DNA from: Spirodela intermedia
Taxonomy: Eukaryota > Streptophyta > Magnoliopsida > Alismatales > Araceae
Assembly: GCA_902729315.2 (NCBI GenBank)
Contig: LR746264.1
Location: forward strand, 1,242,501-1,306,500
Direction: 5' to 3'
Length of the DNA: 64,000 nt
Part shown: in pieces, positions 22,293 through 34,377 of the stretch
Numbering within the stretch: position 1 is the first letter of the stretch
Layout: every line of letters begins with the position of its first letter
Made by a program: the position numbers and the translations under genes
The notes under the pieces: model-generated
Database searches by the model: none
Seen by the model: the letters and a program-made list of their open reading frames with translations, nothing else
Told to the model about the DNA's origin: nothing

Positions 22293-24432
22293 ATGGACGC
22301 GCAAAAGCTTCTCCTCCTCCCCGCCCTCGTGCTTCTCCTTCGTCCGGGGGACTCTCAGCAGGAACACACGTTCTCCGGCGGCCCCTCATTCCCCACCAGT
22401 CTGGACATCACCGACTCCTCCGCGGTGAGAAAACTGTCCCCGGGGATGGCCAACGAACGGAGGCGGTCTACTCTGGGAAGCGCAAGCACGGTGAGGAACG
22501 TGAAAGACTTCGGAGCACGAGGCGACGGATCGTCGGACAACACCAAGGTAGTAGACCGGTCAGCAATCTCTTTCGGCTCAGATGAGAATCTCCTTCTAAC
22601 CTCCCGCGGACCCGCCCGCCGATTATCTTGTATGCAGGCGTTCGCCGCTGCCTGGAAGGCGGCTTGCTCTTCCTCAGCTCCTGTCACTGTGCTGGTGCCC
22701 GAGGGGAAGGCATACCGGCTCAAGCCTATCACCTTCTCCGGTCCCTGCAAGTCTGCAATCACCGTAGCGGTGAGACACGACAACCCACCCGCCAGCTCCC
22801 CTCGCACCAAAATCTTATTGCGTCGCGCTTCCTTAGACTCCCTGTCTTTCAACTGTCGCCCACAGATCAAGGGAACGATTCTCGCCTCTGGAAGGATGTC
22901 CGACTGGGACGGAGCGGACCGCAGGCTCTGGATGCTGTTCGACAAGGTCGACGGCCTCAGAGTGGAGGGCGGCGGAACCATCGACGGCAACGGGCAGGTG
23001 TGGTGGAAGGTCTCCTGCAAGGTCGACTCCGCACAGGTAGCAACCCCTCTTACATTCTCCGCTTGTTCACTCCACGGCACTGCCAGCGGAAACTCCTGTC
23101 CTGGGCTTTATTCCTCTCGACCAGCAGCTCACTGACTCGCTCTCTGATGTGTCTTTGGCGTGACGTTACAGCCGTGCAAGGGTGCACCCACGGTACGCTC
23201 TGCTCCTAGCACACGATTAAACTATTCCGATGTTTCTGCTAGCTGACTTCTGAGGATAACCCCTTGCAGGCGCTGACATTCCGATCCTGCCGTGGCTTGA
23301 CCGTAACCGATCTCAAGTTCAAGAACAGCCAGCAGATGCACGTCACCTTCTCGAAGTGCGCCAACGTCCGGATCTCCCGACTGACCATCTCCGCCCCCGG
23401 GAACAGTCCCAACACGGACGGAGTCCACGTCTCCGGCAGCACCGACGTTAAGATCAGCGACTCCGTCATCAGGACAGGTCCACCCTCCGCCTCCTCTTCC
23501 TCGGCCTCCCCCATCCGAGAAGCCGGAAGAATGCAGGCCGTAACTTCGCTTTAAATTCCTCCCTGTAGGAGACGACTGCATCTCCATCGTCAGCGGCTCA
23601 CGCTCCATTACGGCCACCAACATCGTCTGCGGACCGGGCCACGGAATCAGGTACACACATCTACCTGCGATGTGCTGGGATCTGCTGCTGGCCTCCTCTT
23701 CGTCTCACCCCCGTGCTCTCTCACTATCTTCTCCCCTCTCCCGCCTTGACTCGTCTCATCGTCGCTGGCAGTATCGGGAGCCTTGGAGCCAACGGTGCGG
23801 AACACACCGTTTCCGACGTCTTGGTCGACACGGCGCGGCTGGAGGGAACCACCAACGGAGTCCGGATCAAGACCTGGCAGGTAACGCCATCTGACTGACT
23901 ACCCAACCAGAATTCTCTCGCGCTCCCCAAACTGACACTGCCACGACGGCGTCCTTCGGTTCTCTCCCTTCAGGGTGGAAAAGGGTACGCCAGAAACATC
24001 ATCTTCAGGAACATCGTGATGGACAACGTGAAGAACCCAATAATCATCGACCAGAACTATTGCGACTCCCCCAAGTCCTGCGGCGAACAGGTGGAGCATG
24101 CCAGCACCGCCTTTTGAGTCTCTCCTGCCTCCGCTCTCTCTCTCTCTCTCTCTCACTTTCTCGCCGAGTTCCTCTCGCTAATCTTCCTTTCGCCCTCTGC
24201 CGCGCAGAAATCCGCGGTCGCCGTGAGCGGAGTGACCTTCAAGAACGTCCGGGGGACGAGCGCCACCGCGGTGGCCATGGACTTCGACTGCAGCCGCACC
24301 GTCCCCTGTCGGGGGATAACGCTGCAGGACGTCCACCTGGTCACGGCTAGCGGAGCATCTGCCAAGAGCTTCTGCCGCAACGTCAGCTTGTCAAAATACG
24401 GCACCGTCGTACCGTCGACGTGCTCCTCGTGA
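22293..24432 (+). CDS. Endo-polygalacturonase PG3 (GH28), nine exons
   Basis: Most diverged of the four copies but structurally intact at 439 residues. Exons: 22293-22547, 22638-22769, 22866-23036, 23172-23192, 23270-23477, 23569-23650, 23772-23880, 23974-24090, 24208-24432. The GH28 motifs SPNTDG, GDD, GHG and RIK are unchanged. Odd points: Asp at residue 2, and Pro at residue 10 inside the signal-peptide hydrophobic core (Leu in the others). Asn is at residue 83 where the usual SDDT has Asp. The last exon reads VTFKNV instead of VTFQNV. The microexon acceptor is ACAG, the likely ancestral form. The 3' flank has a single unit of the 34-bp minisatellite. Secretion efficiency may be altered by the Pro; that is inference. 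Confidence 0.9.
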
Positions 24433-24909
24433 CGACGCCTCCTTCCGTCCCGGAGGATGGAAGAAATAAATTCATTCATTATACCCACCCTGAACAGGCA
24501 GATGAAAATTCATTCATTTCGGTATTTCCTTATCCTCAGTGTGCGACTGGACCTGGTGTAAGTTTGTATCCAGTGTAGCCTCCGAATGCCGTATGAATCA
24601 GACTCAATAGTTGATGCGCTCAGAAGCCTCGTGTTTCTCACAAGAGCGACCCACTCCCATGATCCCATTCAGGTCCATATAGCATGCCTCTGCGTACTCG
24701 CGACGGGTGGAGACCGGAGAGAGCGATGGAAAAAGGTGGAGAGGGATGTGTTCGTGTGCGGAAAGGGAGTGGCCCCCGTGGATACCTTTATCCAAATTTC
24801 GGTCCGCGTGGACGCCTTCATCTCAATTGTAGACTGGTACTGGCCCATGTAAATAGGTGATCCAACGATCGCAGAACTGTTGTCGACTGGAGCACTAAAT
24901 CTTTATCGA
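24433..24909. other. PG3 proximal 3' flank
   Basis: 3' UTR and downstream DNA, diverged from the PG1/2/4 flanks but alignable in blocks (GCATGCCTCTGCGTACT, GGTGGAGAC near 24680-24715). No gene seen. Confidence 0.5.
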
Positions 24910-26659
24910 ACGTCATGGGTTACTTCTCAATATAAGTGTGGCATCGTTTATAAACGGCTCGTGTGTCCATGTTGCTCTCTCAGCTCCATTGGATGTGGTA
25001 GGCCGTTTACACGGATCAGATTCCGTAAACAGAGTGGCAATTTCCCTATATCACAGGACACAAAGTGTCAACACGAATCACGCGTCGTACCAGATACTAC
25101 CCTGAATATCGAGCGGTTCACAGGAGATCGCTGTATATCGTAGCGGGCCCCTACTCATAGGTCGATCCCAGGTGAAGCACGATCCGTATTCCTGTTGTTT
25201 ACCAGCAGGTAGGATGAACATGACTTTAGCGATCGGACTGAGCAACGAGCATGGGAGAACATGCTCGTCCCGTACACACAATATACGAAAAGTTGCCGTT
25301 TTCATTACATCACAGCCGAGAGTTACGTTTTCGCATTCGAATGCCGTTTCCAATAGAAGGTTCGGACCCCATCTCACAATGATCGGAAAAACGTCCTCTG
25401 AGATATGCCGCGGTTGGGACTCTTATTCGGCAGATTTTACTACTGCTCCAAAGTCCGAATAAAATCTACCTTAAACGCAGGTCTTATTCGTGCATCAGAA
25501 GGTCACCAGGAAAGAAACTACGCGTAATATAAAACCGGAGTCTGCTCAGGTTCCGAATAGTTTTGATGACCTGGCCATAGCCTGAACGATCATAACTCAA
25601 GTGAAGAAGTGTTCAACCGCACACAAAGAATTGCGGCGGGAGAAAAGGAAAAGTCCCGCGCACACGGGAGACAGCTTCTCGAGCCGGAATGAAAACCGCC
25701 TAAGGCATTTCCCGCGGTGTCGAAAGCACGAGTGTTCCAACCCTCGTCCATTCCGCAGCATCCCCAACGCATCTCTAAGAGCGAGGAGAAGAAGAAGAAG
25801 CAGAGGATCCTTTTGGTAACAATAACTCACGTCCATCACCACAGTAAGAGATAAATTGGCGTTCTGGGAGACGGTTCGCAAAGCAAGGACAGAAGAGTCC
25901 CGTTCGTGCACGCGTATCAGGCAGTTTATTTGACACCACTCGGTAAACAGGAATCAGAGGGCTCAACTGAGGCAAGAACGGTTGAAACACCCGGGTCCAG
26001 AGGCCTCGACCATGCCGGGCGGTTCAAGGCCCAATTTCACACCCATTACTTTGGAACCCGCAGGCTGTTATTAGTGTCCTGAGTTGCCCTCCGTTATTTC
26101 TTGCCTCTCTTCCTCTATCTTGAGTGTGAACATTTCTTCCACTGTGCAACGATGAGGACCTACATCTCCGTTACCATTGATCATCAAAATTTCGTCACTG
26201 TTCAATATTAGGCTTAAAATGAGGTTCGATGTGGAGTTTAGTGGAAATATTTGTAATTTAATTATATACGTTAATCTGAGTTGATATGAGCATCACATAT
26301 AGACATCTGTGAGTTGTGTTTGTTAACAATCCAAAAATTCATGCATGTACCAATTTCTCACTTTTTAAGGGTACTATTGTCTTTGAATAAATAAAATAAA
26401 CTTTAGTTGCAATTAAGATTAAGAGCTGGAAAAAACATGCGACCATCGACATATTGTGGCGGGCATGTCCTGAAGAAGATATAGCTTGGGTATATACAAA
26501 TTTGTAGGTTTGAATCTTTACTGGTATTTCTAATCGCTTTTCTCTTATATTGGGTGTACAATCTCCATTGGTTATTCTGCATTGCCTGCCATTTGGTGGT
26601 GGGATATGTAGGGTAACTTGTGTGAAATAAGTCCATGTGGAACCTTCTTTTTTCTAACA
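24910..26659. repeat. 1.75-kb direct repeat, copy 2 (PG3 3' flank and LTR piece)
   Basis: Partner of 17242-18987. It ends in the same LTR-like terminus (TTTTTTCTAACA, then CTAATACTACC). The left 1.1 kb is also related, at lower similarity, to the PG4 flank. The LTR part interrupts that flank, which resumes at about 26690. Confidence 0.9.
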
Positions 26660-26679
26660 CTAATACTACCTCACAGAAG

Positions 26680-27128
26680 TCTACCGCAGGAGAGAGCACG
26701 GTGTCGGTCTACTTCTGGACAGTCTTCCGGCGGCGCGGGCCACGGTCACTGTTCAGCTGATCCTCGCTTCCCCGACCGCATCTCTCGGATACGACGAGTG
26801 TCAACTTCGGCATATGAGGACCTCATCTCCTCCCCCTGGCCCTCGTCCCCTATAAATAGCGTCCAGCCGCAGTATCACTGTTGCAGCCACTGGAGACTCA
26901 CTCCCACTGTCTCTCTCCCTGGCTCACTGTCACTGAATGATCTAACCGGCTCTGATGACCTTTCCGGCGAACACTGGGTTCAACTCCTTGGTGTGTCAGC
27001 CCCGAGGTCTCAAGTGGCACGGCGCACTCGGAACAAATTTCGTATTAGGGGCGAGGGTGTCTTTTGTCCCTATGAGTTTACCATAGCCACGCGATATACG
27101 AGGGGGGGAAGTCACCACCTCTTGGGAG
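26680..27128 (+). other. Resumed PG3 flank: TATA-like module fused to LTR sequence
   Basis: GAGAGAGCACGGTGTCGGTCT onward matches the flanks of PG1, PG2 and PG4. TATAAATA lies at 26851-26858 with the CT-rich leader. At GAATGATCTAA (about 26934) it passes into sequence related to the LTR at 28036 onward (for example TATTAGGGGCGAG, TTTGTCCCTATGA). Confidence 0.6.
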
Positions 27129-28018
27129 TAATCTGACCCCCTTGCGTTGGGCCAGAAAAACGATTCTAACCATGTAGGAGGAATCTCCGAACCACGTACA
27201 TCTAGTGTATAACCCCCCTTATCTCTACCTCTCTACTACTCTATCTCGAGTGTAAGGGTGACTTGGTCAACGCTTACTTTTAGGAGACGTCCCTCCGAGC
27301 CTCATCTCACCTTAAGCCATTGATTAGGACTGGTTTCAGGTACAAAACCAGCCCAGCCTCGTTTGTAATACGGATATTAAATGAGGGCTCGGGTAGAGAG
27401 ACAAATGAGGGCTCCGGCGGGTGGAAACAGGATTCCGGCTTCTCCTCCTCTACCATCTGGCGGCCGGTATCAATGCTTCATTAACTCCATATACTTCTAT
27501 ACCTTATTCCTCTTTTGACATTGGATATTATTTCTTCTCCATTTGTTACCGGTGATGAGGTGTTCTTATCCTCTTTACACCGCGGCACATTAGACTTCTC
27601 TCTACAATTTATTACCTTCTGGACATTCTATCCTCATGCTCCCTTACTTCCGCTGCTGTGTCAGGCAATTCTCTGGCCCATTAAGCCCTAAATCTGGCCA
27701 CATTGCCCAGCATTGAGTTTGCACATCTATTCCGTAGTGCAAAGATGAGGACTTCCGTCCCCATAAGCGGTATCATAGCCGATGGCGTGGGTGGAAACAA
27801 ACATTTTTCCAAGAGCTGGCAGCGCGAAACAATGCCGGCATGGGCAGCGGCCTTAATCAGGCATGAGGCGTTGTGCAAGCAGTATGGCACGCGGCGGTAT
27901 GGTCATGCCTGGATACATGTGGTATGCTATCCCGGTGTGTGCAGCTAGGGCAGAGCGAAGAGGATGTTTGAAGTCGGAAGATCAGTCCCCTCTGAAGATC
28001 AGTCTCTAAGTGGGAGAT
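27129..28018 (+). mobile_element. Short LTR-element internal region with primer-binding-like site and purine tract
   Basis: Homologous to 62020-62992. CGGTATCATAGCC at 27768 (TGGTATCATAGC in the other copy) resembles a tRNA-Met primer-binding site. AGTGGGAGA at 28009-28017, next to TGTTGG at 28019, resembles a polypurine tract and LTR start. Only about 240 bp lie between them and no protein is encoded, as in small non-autonomous elements. The sequence 27129-27690 is an unassigned block shared with the PG4 side. Confidence 0.5.
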
Positions 28019-28930
28019 TGTTGGAAATATGGAGAATGATCTAATGGGATCTCCGGCGATCACGCGGATCCAACCCCATAGTGAGCTGGCGGTTGGGCCT
28101 CAAGGTGGGCAGCACCCTCGGACCAAACCTAGTATTAGGGGGCATGAGTGCCTTCTGTCCCTATGATTTTACCTAATCCCGTGATATAAGAGGGGGGAGG
28201 AAGCTGACGCCTAATGGTAGTGTGCTGGGTTCCCCTCCCCTATATCTTGCCTCTCTTCCCAGTCTATTTTGAGTGTGCACATCTGGTCAATTGTGCAAAG
28301 ATGAAGATATTCGACTGCATCACCGTAGGTCACCGGAACTTCTTACCATTCGAGATTATGTTTAAAATAAAGGTTTATGTGGTGATCAGTCGAAATGTTT
28401 GTAATTCAATTCTTCATGATAATGTAAGGAGTAGACGTGAGAGTCATAGAGACACATCCACAAGTGGGGAATTGGTCTAAGTGAGAGTTAATGTGGAGAT
28501 CCAGTGAAATATTTGTAAGTGAATTCTTCACGTAAATCTAAAGAGTGAGTGTGAGAGTCATAGAGAGGCATTCATGGGTTGAGTTTGTCGACACCCGTGA
28601 AACTAATACATGTGTCAATTTCTCATTTTCTAGGGCTGCTTTTGTCTTTGAATAAGGTATTTAAACTTTAATCGCAATGAAGATTGAGAGCAAGAGAAAA
28701 AACTGTAGCCATCAACATACTGTTACAGGCCTGTCGTGAAGAGGGTATTGCGATGTATAGAACTTAGAGGTATGAATGATGGGAGCTATTTCTTATTGTT
28801 TTTCTCCTACATTGGGTGTACTATATGCATTAGTTATTTGACATTCCTTGCCGTCCCACGATGAGTAGGTTATTAATGGTATCTTGTATGGAAATATAGT
28901 TTTGTGTTAAACCCCTGTTATTTTCTAACA
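28019..28930 (+). mobile_element. LTR of a copia-like element (about 912 bp)
   Basis: Begins TGTTGGAAAT immediately after a purine tract and ends TTTTCTAACA, so the termini are imperfect inverted repeats with TG..CA ends. It is followed by TAGTACCAGCTC, a degenerate primer-binding-like site. Related pieces occur at 18340-18987, 26000-26659, 54900-55325 and 62993-63797. Boundaries rest on these features only. Confidence 0.6.
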
Positions 28931-30150
28931 CTAGTACCAGCTCATAGTAGCCCCACTTGGTCTTTCCTATTGACTTTCCCCTGATCAATCACAACTACAC
29001 CAGACAATAAGTTTCCTTGGCATCAATATGAGGTGTTATTAGAGACTATTTTCAGTATCTATTTCTTTCCTTGGAACCCTTTACTATGGATGTAAGATGC
29101 AGCAGTTTGGTTATGCAACCTCATTTGAGACTCTTGCAAAGATTGAAGGCAGTGTGACGTCAATCTGCATGCCAAGCTGAAAATCACAAGTGAGATAAAG
29201 CTCAAAGTTGGACAAAATGTGGAGAGAATAGAAAAGATTAGCAGATTGAAATGTCCAGTAGACATGTTGATGTTAGTAGTGAACATATAACAACTCAAGC
29301 ATTACATGGCTTTAGTTGATCCATAATTATTTCACTAGAGGCATCCCACAAGGTAAAGAAAAGCTTTGTTTTCTCTTGAAAATCAGCCACAAAGTGTTAG
29401 ATTTTTGGAGTTGTAAAAAATGAACTAATTAACTCTAATTGGCTCTTTCATACACAAACATTAGGTTAAGGGCAATGTTATCTTTTGTGTCTAATGGACT
29501 ATAATGCACACTAATGAATTGTAAGATGATTCTCTTTCTCATGAAGGAAGAAAAACCTTGTATCATCATGGACGAAAGGAGATTGTATGGTGTGTTCCTC
29601 TTATCCTGCCTCTCTTCCCTTCTATCTATCTTGTGTGTGTATGCATTAGTCATACACACATCTATTGCGTGAGAAGAAGTGGGATGCTTGTTGTGTGCCA
29701 GATAACTTAGTCAAAGTTAGACTTGGACAATTTGGATCACAGGGATTTTGATGAGCTCCCATTGACTTGTGCGAGGGCTTAACTTGTTGAATGTGTGAGG
29801 AATACCCAAACCTCCATGTCCCGTTGATCGAGTAAGCCATGAAGAGAGCTTGTGTTGACTGAAAGAGAGTGTAAGGGGAGAATAGACTAAGAGCGAAAGA
29901 AGTAGGAGTGAGTAGAAGTAAACTATATGAGGAATGAGGATGATACAAACCAAGACTAACAGTCTTGGGGTCACTGATACAAGATGGTGAGTCTTGAGCT
30001 CCCGAAGGAGTTTTCTTAAAACGATTTTCTCTCTTCTCTCTTAGGGGTCATTCCTCTCTACTGAAATTTTATCCCTTCTCTTCTAGTGAATAAGTACTTC
30101 AAGCCTGTGAGGGCAGTAATGGGTGTTGATGACCTAGCCTGAGGCCGCCA
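28931..30150 (+). other. Non-coding LTR-element interior and further LTR-like pieces
   Basis: No gene recognised. The stretch 29330-29650 is homologous to 56120-56510 and 63800-64000 (AAGGTAAAGAAAAGCTTT, GTTAGATTTTTGGAGTTGT). It may hold another LTR start near 29396 (TGTTAGATTTTTGGAG). The remainder to 30150 has no identifiable content. Confidence 0.45.
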
Positions 30151-30161
30151 TCTAACATAAG

Positions 30162-31240
30162 TTACCATCCATAGGTAGCTTGGCCATTGTTGGGGCTTGC
30201 TCCCATTGCTCTACCTATTTCAATTGAGACACGTGGAAGACTAAGCATACTTGAGATAAGGTAGGGAGGTCCAGCTGGTATGCCATTATGCCCACACGCT
30301 GAAAGACTTTGAACAAAACATAGAAGTGAGGGGTGAGCTCTGCACAAGTTTGTCGTGTGATCGAGATCTGCGATAGGGTCATAAATGAAGGTAGACCCAA
30401 TTGTCTTCTTAGAACTTGAGTTCCTTTCATCTGCAATTTGTAAACTATTTCATCTAGGCTTGGGTGAGCTCTAGGTTTTGTTTCAGCTGCATGAATATCT
30501 CATCATGCTCATGCAGCTGGTGCTCCAATTTTGTCGATGTCGTGGGTTCACTAGTGAAACAGACCAATGAAAGCAAAGGCCTTCCATAAATCACCCAGAA
30601 TGGAGATATTATACAAGAGCAATTAGAGTTCATGTTGTATCAGAACTCTACCCATATAAGCCATTTAAACCATTGACGCATACGCCCGTTGGTGAACCAA
30701 TGGAGGTACATCTCTAGATTATAGTTGACCACCTCTAATTGGTTGTTGGTATGTGGGTTGTACATGCTGGTCTGTTAGAGCATCATCACTTGTTGACAGA
30801 AAAAGACTTGTCAAAATAAACTCATGAAGACATAGTCCATGTCAGTGAGGGTGGACATCAAAAATTGTGTAGCCAAATCACATCTCTAATGACCATATAT
30901 GTAACTATCTAGGCTATAAATAGATGAAAGAAGTCAAAGAAGTGGATGGATTTATTAAGGAGGTCAATGATGACAAGGATGGCATTCTAGCTATTGGAGA
31001 TAGGTAACCCTTTGATGAAGTCTATAGTCAAGTCTTCCCAAATGTAGTCTACAATCGAAAGATGTTGAAGGAAGTCAACCAGAGATAATGCTTTAAACTC
31101 ACTTGTTTAGTAGATCAATTAGGTTACCACATACTGTTTGATTGTTGCCTTCATTCCCCACCAACAAATGTTTCGTTTGAGTCGGAGGTAAATATTCTAA
31201 AAGTTAGAATGGCTTCTAGTCACCACGTCATAGAACTCAC
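30162..31240 (-). mobile_element. Ty3/gypsy integrase remnant, reverse strand
   Basis: Reverse-strand reading gives gypsy integrase blocks in order. WWGMKATIKQY lies near 31170, then TIDFIKGLP..NAILVIIDLLNKSIHF between 31030 and 30930. The C-terminal block ELTPHFYVLFKVFQRVG..YQLDLP, ending in VFHVSQLK, lies in an open frame at 30215-30436. Stops and frameshifts break it elsewhere. Confidence 0.75.
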
Positions 31241-31604
31241 GTAGAAAGACTAGAAGTAAACACAACGATGTTGAGATCATGACCCTTCTGTGATGGAATA
31301 ATCGCCTTGTTGTAATCAATTCTATTTTTATTTTGTTGGTTCAAAAGACATGTCATCCATAATTTATTGAAGGTATGAGTCCTCTTGGTTCTCCTAGGAG
31401 ATCTTTACAAGTTTGAGCAGCTCTGGGCGAGAGAGGGAGTCGTGCTCATGCAGCACTAGAAGTTGGTGGCTTTCTTTAGTTAGACTCTCATGCAAATACA
31501 ACCTGTATTTTGTGTTTTGCAACTAAAATAGATAGAATAACAAGAGGATAATCCAACATCATGAGAGTTGTCAATAGATGGTGACTTGCAATAGATAGTA
31601 GCCT

Positions 31605-31780
31605 CAAGCTAGGTCTTAGACATCCAATATTACGCTCATGGGCCAAAAGTGCTAATTTAGTGGGTAGGGCTGTCATTCGAGACTGCCACATGAGAATCTG
31701 CATGTTTATCCTTTAACAATTTCTTGACTTCTATCTTGAGGACAAGGTGCATAAATGTTGAGGGGGGGGGGGGGGAGAGT
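31605..31780 (+). mobile_element. Ty3/gypsy polyprotein C-terminus and polypurine tract, forward strand
   Basis: The + strand reads VLDIQYYAHGPKVLI, stop, WVGLSFETAT, stop, E, and then LEDKV after a frameshift. This is typical of the chromodomain-like end of gypsy integrases. A G-rich tract (about 16 G) follows at 31761-31778, just before the LTR at 31783. It is opposite in orientation to the integrase piece a few hundred bases upstream. Confidence 0.65.
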
Positions 31781-31782
31781 AT

Positions 31783-32712
31783 TGTTGAGGTCTTGATGTC
31801 CAAAGTGAGCCTGCATAAGAAGCAGTCACATAGAGGTCTATTCAGCCCAACTATAGAGCAATCTAATTCAAGAGTTGAATAGGACAAAGAGTCATTAGAG
31901 TCAAAAATCATCTGGGACAATAATACTATTAGATAGTGGTATCAGACTCCCTACCCACTAGGGCCCATTATCTATCTCTCTCTCATCTCTCCTATCTCCT
32001 ATATAAGAGACATGTATTTTATCTTAACACTACATGGATTCTAAAGTTTTCTCCTCTCGTGTCAACATAGTATTAGAGCCCCTATGTATTTTACTTCTCT
32101 AGTATTATTGAGGTCTTGATGTCCAAAGTGAGCCTACATAAGAAGTAGTAACATAGAAGTCTATTCAGCCCAACTATAGAGTAATCTAATTCAAGCGTTG
32201 AATAGGGCAAAGAGCCATTAGAGTCAAAAATCATCAGGGATAATAGTACTATTAGATACTGGTATTAAACTCCCTACCCACTAGGGCCCATTATCTATCT
32301 CTCTCTCATCTCTCCTATCTCTTATATAAGAGACATGTATTTTATCTTGACACTACATGGATTCTAAAGTTTTCTCTTCTCATGTCAATATAGTATCAGA
32401 GCCCTAGGTATTTTATCTCTCTAGTATTGTTGAGGTCTTGGTGTCCAAAGTGAGCCTGCATAAGAAGTAATAACATAGAAGTCTATTCAGCCCAACTATA
32501 GAGTAATCTAATTCAAGAGTTGAATAAGACAAAGAGCCATTAGAGTCAAAAATCATCAGGGATAATAGTACTATTAGATACTGGTATTAAACTCCCTACC
32601 CACTAGGGCCCATTATCTATCTCTCTCTCATCTCTCCTATCTCTTATATAAGAGACATGTATTTTATCTTGACACTGCATGGATTCTAAAGTTTTCTCTT
32701 CTCATGTCAATA
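31783..32712 (+). repeat. Three tandem copies of a 285-bp LTR with its leader
   Basis: LTR copies at 31783-32067, 32106-32390 and 32428-32712. The first begins TGTTGAGG and ends TCAACA; the second begins TATTGAGG; the second and third end TCAATA. Each carries a TATA-like CTATATAAGAG or TTATATAAGAG about 90 bp before its end. Each is followed by TAGTAT(T/C)AGAGCCC, a primer-binding-like site, and about 37 bp of leader. Repeat spacing is 323 and 322 bp. The first copy follows a purine tract and the third precedes a gag remnant. Confidence 0.8.
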
Positions 32713-34367
32713 TAGTATCAGAGCCCTAAATATCTCTCATTGTCTTCTTTTCTAGTGTACTGCTCTTCTCCGGCACGCTACTCTTCCCTCTTCTGGTGTC
32801 ACCATCTCTGTCGTCACTCTCCTTCTTTTAGTGCTGCCCTCTTTGTTGCCATCGCCCCTCACTAGTGTCATTACTCTTCTCCTCTTCTCCAATGTCTCCA
32901 CCGTCACCAATGTTGTCAAGGCCCCTCCTTGCCATCACGTCCTCACAGTCACATCATTATGGACATCGTTGTTCTTAGGTGCTGAGGGCATTGTTACCAC
33001 TGTCAAGGTCTCTCCTCGCCATCATGCCTTTGCCATCACACCCTTGCCGTCGTGCCCTTGCCATTATGCCCCTAGCCCTCGTCGCAGCGGCAGCTAGGGT
33101 TTTGCCCATCTCCTAACAAGCCACCGGTGGTTTTCTTCTAAACCGGCCCACTCAAGACCAGCCTAGCTAGACTTGACAGCCCTGTGCAGATCCGTAGACC
33201 TAGCGTGGCCTAGCTAGCCCCAGCCAGCTCTGCCTACCCCTCTAGACTAATTCATTCACCCCAACCTACTCACCCCACCACCTGCCCTTGCAACTTAGAC
33301 CCACCAGCCTCATAGCGTTGTCTCATCCCTCTTCATTGCCTACCTCCAAGCCCTTTGAGCTTCTTTCAACTAGTGTTCTCTCTTCTCCAATCATTCTTTA
33401 AGCTCACCACTCCATCACAATGTAATTTACTCGACTAGCATACACCTTTAATGGCTACAATTATGCATTGTGGGCATTTGGTTTTGAGCTCTTTCTTAGA
33501 TCTCACAATTTCCTCTATCACCTCTTAGAGGACCCACCCAACCTTTAGAACTCCTTATATGTGACATGGTTGTAACTTGACTCAGTTGTCATCACATAAA
33601 TACTTCAGAACATCAAGCCCAACATTACTAAGCCATTAGCATGCATCACTTTGGCCCGTCTCTTGTGGTTCACTATAGAGATCATGTATGCCAATCGAAC
33701 AAATCTCGATTGAGTTGTGGGGATCTTTGAGTCTCTTCTCTCTTGCAAATAAGGTAATTTCACCCATCAAGCTTGCTATAGTCGCCTCCAAGCCTTCATC
33801 TAGGAGGCTGATGTCTATCAACCTCCTACTATCAACCTCTTGACCTTCCAACATTATCGTCAGGAGTTTTATACTAGGGTATATCTCCATAGACTTCATA
33901 TGTCTATCACATCCTAGATCCAGGGGACTATTATCTTCGGGAATTGTGTGCTTAATCTCACCTCCATCTTCTTAACAGCCCTTTAGGTCACAACTGATAT
34001 GTCCATCCACTCCTTTTTTTTCTCTTCAGATGTCACCTCTACTTCTTCAACTCTTGTTGTTACTACTCCATAGACTCGAAATGGTACCTCTCCTTCTTAC
34101 CTTAACAATGGTTATACTCTTCGCAGACGTAGGTGCAACATTTGTCCTCTATGTCCCTATTGTGGGAAGTAGAATTATTTGACTATTAAGTATTAGAAGT
34201 AATTCGACAAGCCTACTTATACATAGCCAACGATCACTTCTCCGATTTTAGCATCCCTTGTTCCATCTCATGTTCTAACTTCTACCTTCCACATGACCTT
34301 GACACCTATAGAATATGACGCCCTTCACTACACTAATGGTACTAACGCTTCCACCTCTACTAGTCTC
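32713..34367 (+). mobile_element. Retrotransposon leader and copia-type gag remnant
   Basis: After the third LTR come a pyrimidine-rich leader (to about 33410) and then a gag-like reading. It gives FTRLAYTFNGYNYALWAFG near 33422, a stop-broken middle part, and a zinc-knuckle-like CPLCPYCGK near 34144 followed by a degenerate H-x-C spacing. The coding part ends at the assembly gap. Confidence 0.6.
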
Positions 34368-34377
34368 NNNNNNNNNN
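34368..34377. other. Assembly gap of 10 Ns
   Basis: Ten undetermined bases. The + strand gag remnant stops here and - strand gypsy sequence lies beyond, so order and distance across this point are uncertain. Confidence 1.

Noticed and set aside
31755-31778. Poly-G run as a possible quadruplex or regulatory element
   Set aside because: Its place just before an LTR is fully explained as a polypurine tract; run length may also be a sequencing artefact.
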